Source: Noviherbaspirillum suwonense (GTDB lineage: Bacteria > Pseudomonadota > Gammaproteobacteria > Burkholderiales > Burkholderiaceae_D). From it: a stretch of DNA of 64,000 nucleotides. The notes below the pieces were generated by a model. That model searched no databases, was not told where the DNA came from, and saw only the letters and a program-made list of their open reading frames with translations. The stretch's first letter is position 1, and every line of letters begins with the position of its first letter. The stretch lies in contig NZ_FXUL01000002.1 of assembly GCF_900182955.1 (NCBI RefSeq), positions 372,001 through 436,000 on the forward strand. Reading direction: 5' to 3'. Positions 61,740 to 64,000 of the stretch are shown here, piece after piece. Both the position numbers and the translations under genes were made by a program.

Positions 61740-62729
61740 TCAGCCGGGCACTGTCCCGAAGCGCTTGCCGGCGCGCTCGCGCCAGCCTTCGGGGACGATG
61801 AAGCCGCGATCCACTTCCAGCGCCTGCTGTCCTTCGATGCGCAGCAGCGCCACCAGCACCGGCATGCTGTCGCCCTCGAAATGCGCATTGATCCGGGCTT
61901 CCAGTTCGCCGCGGTTCTCCGTGTCCGCGGCCGGCAGCAGCGCGGGCGCCAGCCATGACAGCCTGGGCAATACCGCATAGCGCGCGGCCGGCCCGAGGTC
62001 GGGGAGCGTGCACCAGAAGCCGCGGCAGTGCGCGGCGGCGACGCCCGGCATGGGCAGCGGCGGATAAGCGGCGTCCGGGTAGAACAGCCAGCCCTTGACC
62101 AGCGCCTCGGCCGCGACCACCGGCTGCGGCAGGAGGGGCTGCGCCGCCGGATGCGCGGACAGGGCCAGCTGCCGGCCGAAGATCTTGTCCATCTTGGCGC
62201 CCAGGCTGTCGGCCAGGTTGGGACCGACGAAATAATCCGTCTGCCGCTGCGGGCCGCCGCCGGCCGGCTCCAGCAGGTAGAACTTGGTCGCGAATTCCCA
62301 GTGCAGCAGGTCGCTGCCGCGCCATACCAGGAAGTCGAATTCGCCGATGGTCTGCGCGCCGCCGGCCTGGCTGGCGCTGGCGCGGACCTGCACATTGTGC
62401 GCGGCCAGCACGCCCAGGTGCTGCAGGTAGAACGTCATCAGCTTTTCCGCATAACGGCCGAGACGGCCGAAGGGCTGGAAGCTCAGGTGCGCATGCAATG
62501 CCGCCGGTTCCCGGTCCAGCCCGTGCAGCCAGCCGCGAGCCGCGTCGCCCGCGCCGGAACCGAGATGGGCCACCTTGCCCCGCCACTGCGGCGCCTCGGC
62601 GTCGAGCAGGCCGGGCGCGTCGATCAGCCAGGCAAGCGCCCGGACATGCGGGTCGGCAAGCTGCGCCCAGCGCTGGTGGAAACCTTCCTGGAACGCCGGC
62701 ACGGCGTCAGCGACTGCCGGCATAGGCAT
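61740..62729 (-). CDS. DUF1853-family protein (PD-(D/E)XK-like)
   Basis: 329 residues. Contains GRYAEKLMTFYLQHL, then TIGEFDFLVWRGSDLLHWEFATKFYL, an E...D...E-x-K arrangement consistent with a PD-(D/E)XK nuclease-like core. This is characteristic of DUF1853. The function is unknown. It overlaps the uracil-DNA glycosylase gene by 23 bp and is last in the rimI-udg operon, which may hint at nucleic-acid work. A start at residue 3 (62723) is possible. Confidence 0.8.
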   Translation of the reverse strand: MPMPAVADAVPAFQEGFHQRWAQLADPHVRALAWLIDAPGLLDAEAPQWRGKVAHLGSGAGDAARGWLHGLDREPAALHAHLSFQPFGRLGRYAEKLMTFYLQHLGVLAAHNVQVRASASQAGGAQTIGEFDFLVWRGSDLLHWEFATKFYLLEPAGGGPQRQTDYFVGPNLADSLGAKMDKIFGRQLALSAHPAAQPLLPQPVVAAEALVKGWLFYPDAAYPPLPMPGVAAAHCRGFWCTLPDLGPAARYAVLPRLSWLAPALLPAADTENRGELEARINAHFEGDSMPVLVALLRIEGQQALEVDRGFIVPEGWRERAGKRFGTVPG

Positions 62730-63522
62730 TCATCGCCAGGCACAGGTCGGCCCAGGACTTGCCCTTGTCGGTCAGGCGGCGCAGCAGGTAGGCCGGGTGG
62801 TAGGTCACCACCAGCGGCAGGCCGCGGTATTCGAACACCTGCCCGCGCAGCTTGCCGACCGGGCTGTCCGCCGGCAGGCCGAGCAGCGAGACCGCGGCGG
62901 TCTTGCCGAGCGCGACCAGGATGGCCGGCTGGATCAGTTCGATCTGGCGCTGCAGGTAGGGCATGCAGGCGGCGGCCTCGTCCGGCGCGGGCGGCCGGTC
63001 GCGGCCGTCGTCGCCGGTCGGCCGGCACTTGACCACGTTGGCGATGAATGCGTTCTCGGTACGCGACAGGCCCATCGCCATCAGCATGTTGTCCAGCAGC
63101 TTGCCGGCGGGGCCGACGAAAGGCAGGCCCTGCAGGTCTTCATTGCGGCCCGGCCCTTCGCCGATGAACAGCCACTTCGCCTTGCGGTCGCCGACGCCGA
63201 ACACGGTCCTGGTGCGGTCTTCGCAGAGGCGGCATTTGACGCAGCCCGCCACCGCGGTTTCCAGCGCATCCCAATCCATTTGCGCGACCTCGGAGGCCGG
63301 CGGCGCGGCTGGCGGTGCGGCCTGCGGCGTCACAGCCGGCGCTGCGGCCGGCGCGGGAGCCGGCGCCATCGCGGACGCGGCAGACGGCGTTTCCAGGGCA
63401 GCAGTAGTTTCCGCGGCGGCGGGCGCGGCGACGCCGGCATCCGGCCGGGCGCGACGCGTCCAGACCGGCCCGAGGCCCATCTCCTCGATGACCTGCTGCT
63501 TCCACTGGGCCCGGTCGCTCAT
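62707..63522 (-). CDS. Uracil-DNA glycosylase, family 4 (Fe-S type)
   Basis: 271 residues. Fe-S cysteines are visible as C94/C97 (GCVKCRLCEDR), C166 (VVKCRPTG) and C186 (EAAACMPYL). The catalytic motif is GEGPGRNEDLQGLPFVG and the second motif is VTYHPAYLLR. Residues ~25-80 form an Ala/Pro-rich linker joining an N-terminal helix (QWKQQVIEEMGLGPVW) to the catalytic domain. That linker with helix is common in betaproteobacterial homologues. It removes uracil from DNA. The start overlaps the rimI stop as ATGA. Confidence 0.92.
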   Translation of the reverse strand: MSDRAQWKQQVIEEMGLGPVWTRRARPDAGVAAPAAAETTAALETPSAASAMAPAPAPAAAPAVTPQAAPPAAPPASEVAQMDWDALETAVAGCVKCRLCEDRTRTVFGVGDRKAKWLFIGEGPGRNEDLQGLPFVGPAGKLLDNMLMAMGLSRTENAFIANVVKCRPTGDDGRDRPPAPDEAAACMPYLQRQIELIQPAILVALGKTAAVSLLGLPADSPVGKLRGQVFEYRGLPLVVTYHPAYLLRRLTDKGKSWADLCLAMNAYAGSR

Positions 63523-63989
63523 AGCGGCGCCTTCATCACGATGGCGTTTTCCCGGGTATTGTCGGGAGCCGGATAGTAATTGCGGCGCACGCCGATCCGG
63601 GTAAAGCCATAGCGTTCGTAGATGGCGAGCGCGCGGTGGTTGGACGGCCGCACTTCCAGCATCACCGAGCGCATGCCCTTGTCGCGCGCGCAATCGTTCG
63701 CATGGGCAAGCAGCGCCAGGCCATACCCGCGTCCGTGCAGCGCCGGATCGACGGTGATGTTGAGCAGGTGGGCTTCATCCAGCGCCATCATCATCAGGAA
63801 ATAGCCGACGATCTCGCGCCTGTCGTCCCGCGCGACCCGGCACAGGTAGCCGCTCCGTATCGAGTCGAGGAAATTGCCGCCGGTCCAGGGAAACGGGTAA
63901 GCCGCCTGTTCGATGCGCAGCACCGAGGGCACGTCATCCTCGCGCATATGGGAAAACCGGACCGGGCCGGTCTGCAGCCGCGCGTTCAT
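63519..63989 (-). CDS. rimI: Ribosomal protein S18-alanine N-acetyltransferase
   Basis: 156 residues, GNAT fold. FPWTGGNFLDSI, DEAHLLNITVDPALHGRGYGLALL (acetyl-CoA-binding RGxGxA-type loop) and LEVRPSNHRALAIYERYGFTRIGVRRNYY are RimI signatures. It acetylates the N-terminus of ribosomal protein S18. Its ATG overlaps a possible upstream stop, and its own stop overlaps the glycosylase start, so the operon is tightly coupled. Confidence 0.94.
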   Translation of the reverse strand: MNARLQTGPVRFSHMREDDVPSVLRIEQAAYPFPWTGGNFLDSIRSGYLCRVARDDRREIVGYFLMMMALDEAHLLNITVDPALHGRGYGLALLAHANDCARDKGMRSVMLEVRPSNHRALAIYERYGFTRIGVRRNYYPAPDNTRENAIVMKAPL

Positions 63990-64000
63990 GCCGCCTTCCC
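63986..64000 (-). CDS. Possible last codons of tsaB (partial)
   Basis: On the minus strand the sequence reads Gly-Lys-Ala-Ala-stop, with the TGA overlapping the rimI ATG. tsaB commonly precedes rimI in this group. Only four codons are in the window, so identity is context-based. Confidence 0.25.
   Translation of the reverse strand, partial: GKAA

Overview
The window is G+C-rich chromosomal DNA of a betaproteobacterium, most likely Burkholderiales and, by gene order and protein character, family Oxalobacteraceae (Noviherbaspirillum/Herbaspirillum/Massilia-like). The main evidence is the tig-clpP-clpX-lon-hupB-tRNA-ppiD block, hpnCDE, radA-alr-lplT, the rimI-udg-DUF1853 operon, and small lipoproteins typical of this group. 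The genus is inferred; no 16S or marker comparison was possible.

Layout. 1-5726: end of a probable ABC ATPase, an FtsX-type permease, an HlyD-type adaptor, a YbhN-type membrane protein and an OmpR-type response regulator. 5727-10585: a dispersed repeat and two large ankyrin-repeat proteins on the minus strand. They separate the response regulator from its probable QseC-like kinase (10586-11935) and lie behind a promoter resembling an hrp box. 12303-19440: SixA-like phosphatase, DUF2242 lipoprotein, and a complete RND efflux operon (outer-membrane factor, adaptor, pump). 20077-32699: an envelope/stress region with a hemerythrin protein, a duplicated-motif protein with a DnaJ-like zinc ribbon, a large Tat-exported orphan protein, a DUF4142 protein, a hybrid kinase, an AI-2E-type transporter, BON and glycine-zipper lipoproteins, a Crp-family regulator and an OmpA-type lipoprotein. 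A 17-bp motif occurs on both sides of the Crp gene. 33137-40690: dadA, a second FAD oxidoreductase, nnr, ybbA, tesA, selU and a methyltransferase. 40778-49754: the minus-strand protein quality-control block (ppiD, tRNA-Asp, tRNA-Val, hupB, lon, clpX, clpP, tig, tRNA-Leu) with clear intrinsic terminators. 49892-54198: a second RND pump with a lipoprotein adaptor, divergent from hpnCDE (54316-57430) across an operator-like inverted repeat. 57566-64000: radA, alr, lplT, then DUF1853, uracil-DNA glycosylase and rimI.

The most interesting points are four. (1) A MITE-like ~175-210 bp element occurs three times, each just downstream of a gene. (2) The tandem ankyrin genes have an hrp-box-like promoter and split a two-component pair. 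(3) A candidate operator motif is shared around the Crp-family gene in the envelope-stress region. (4) The hemerythrin / zinc-ribbon / Tat-protein cluster encodes two proteins I cannot place in a family. No CRISPR array, transposase, integrase or complete phage module was seen.
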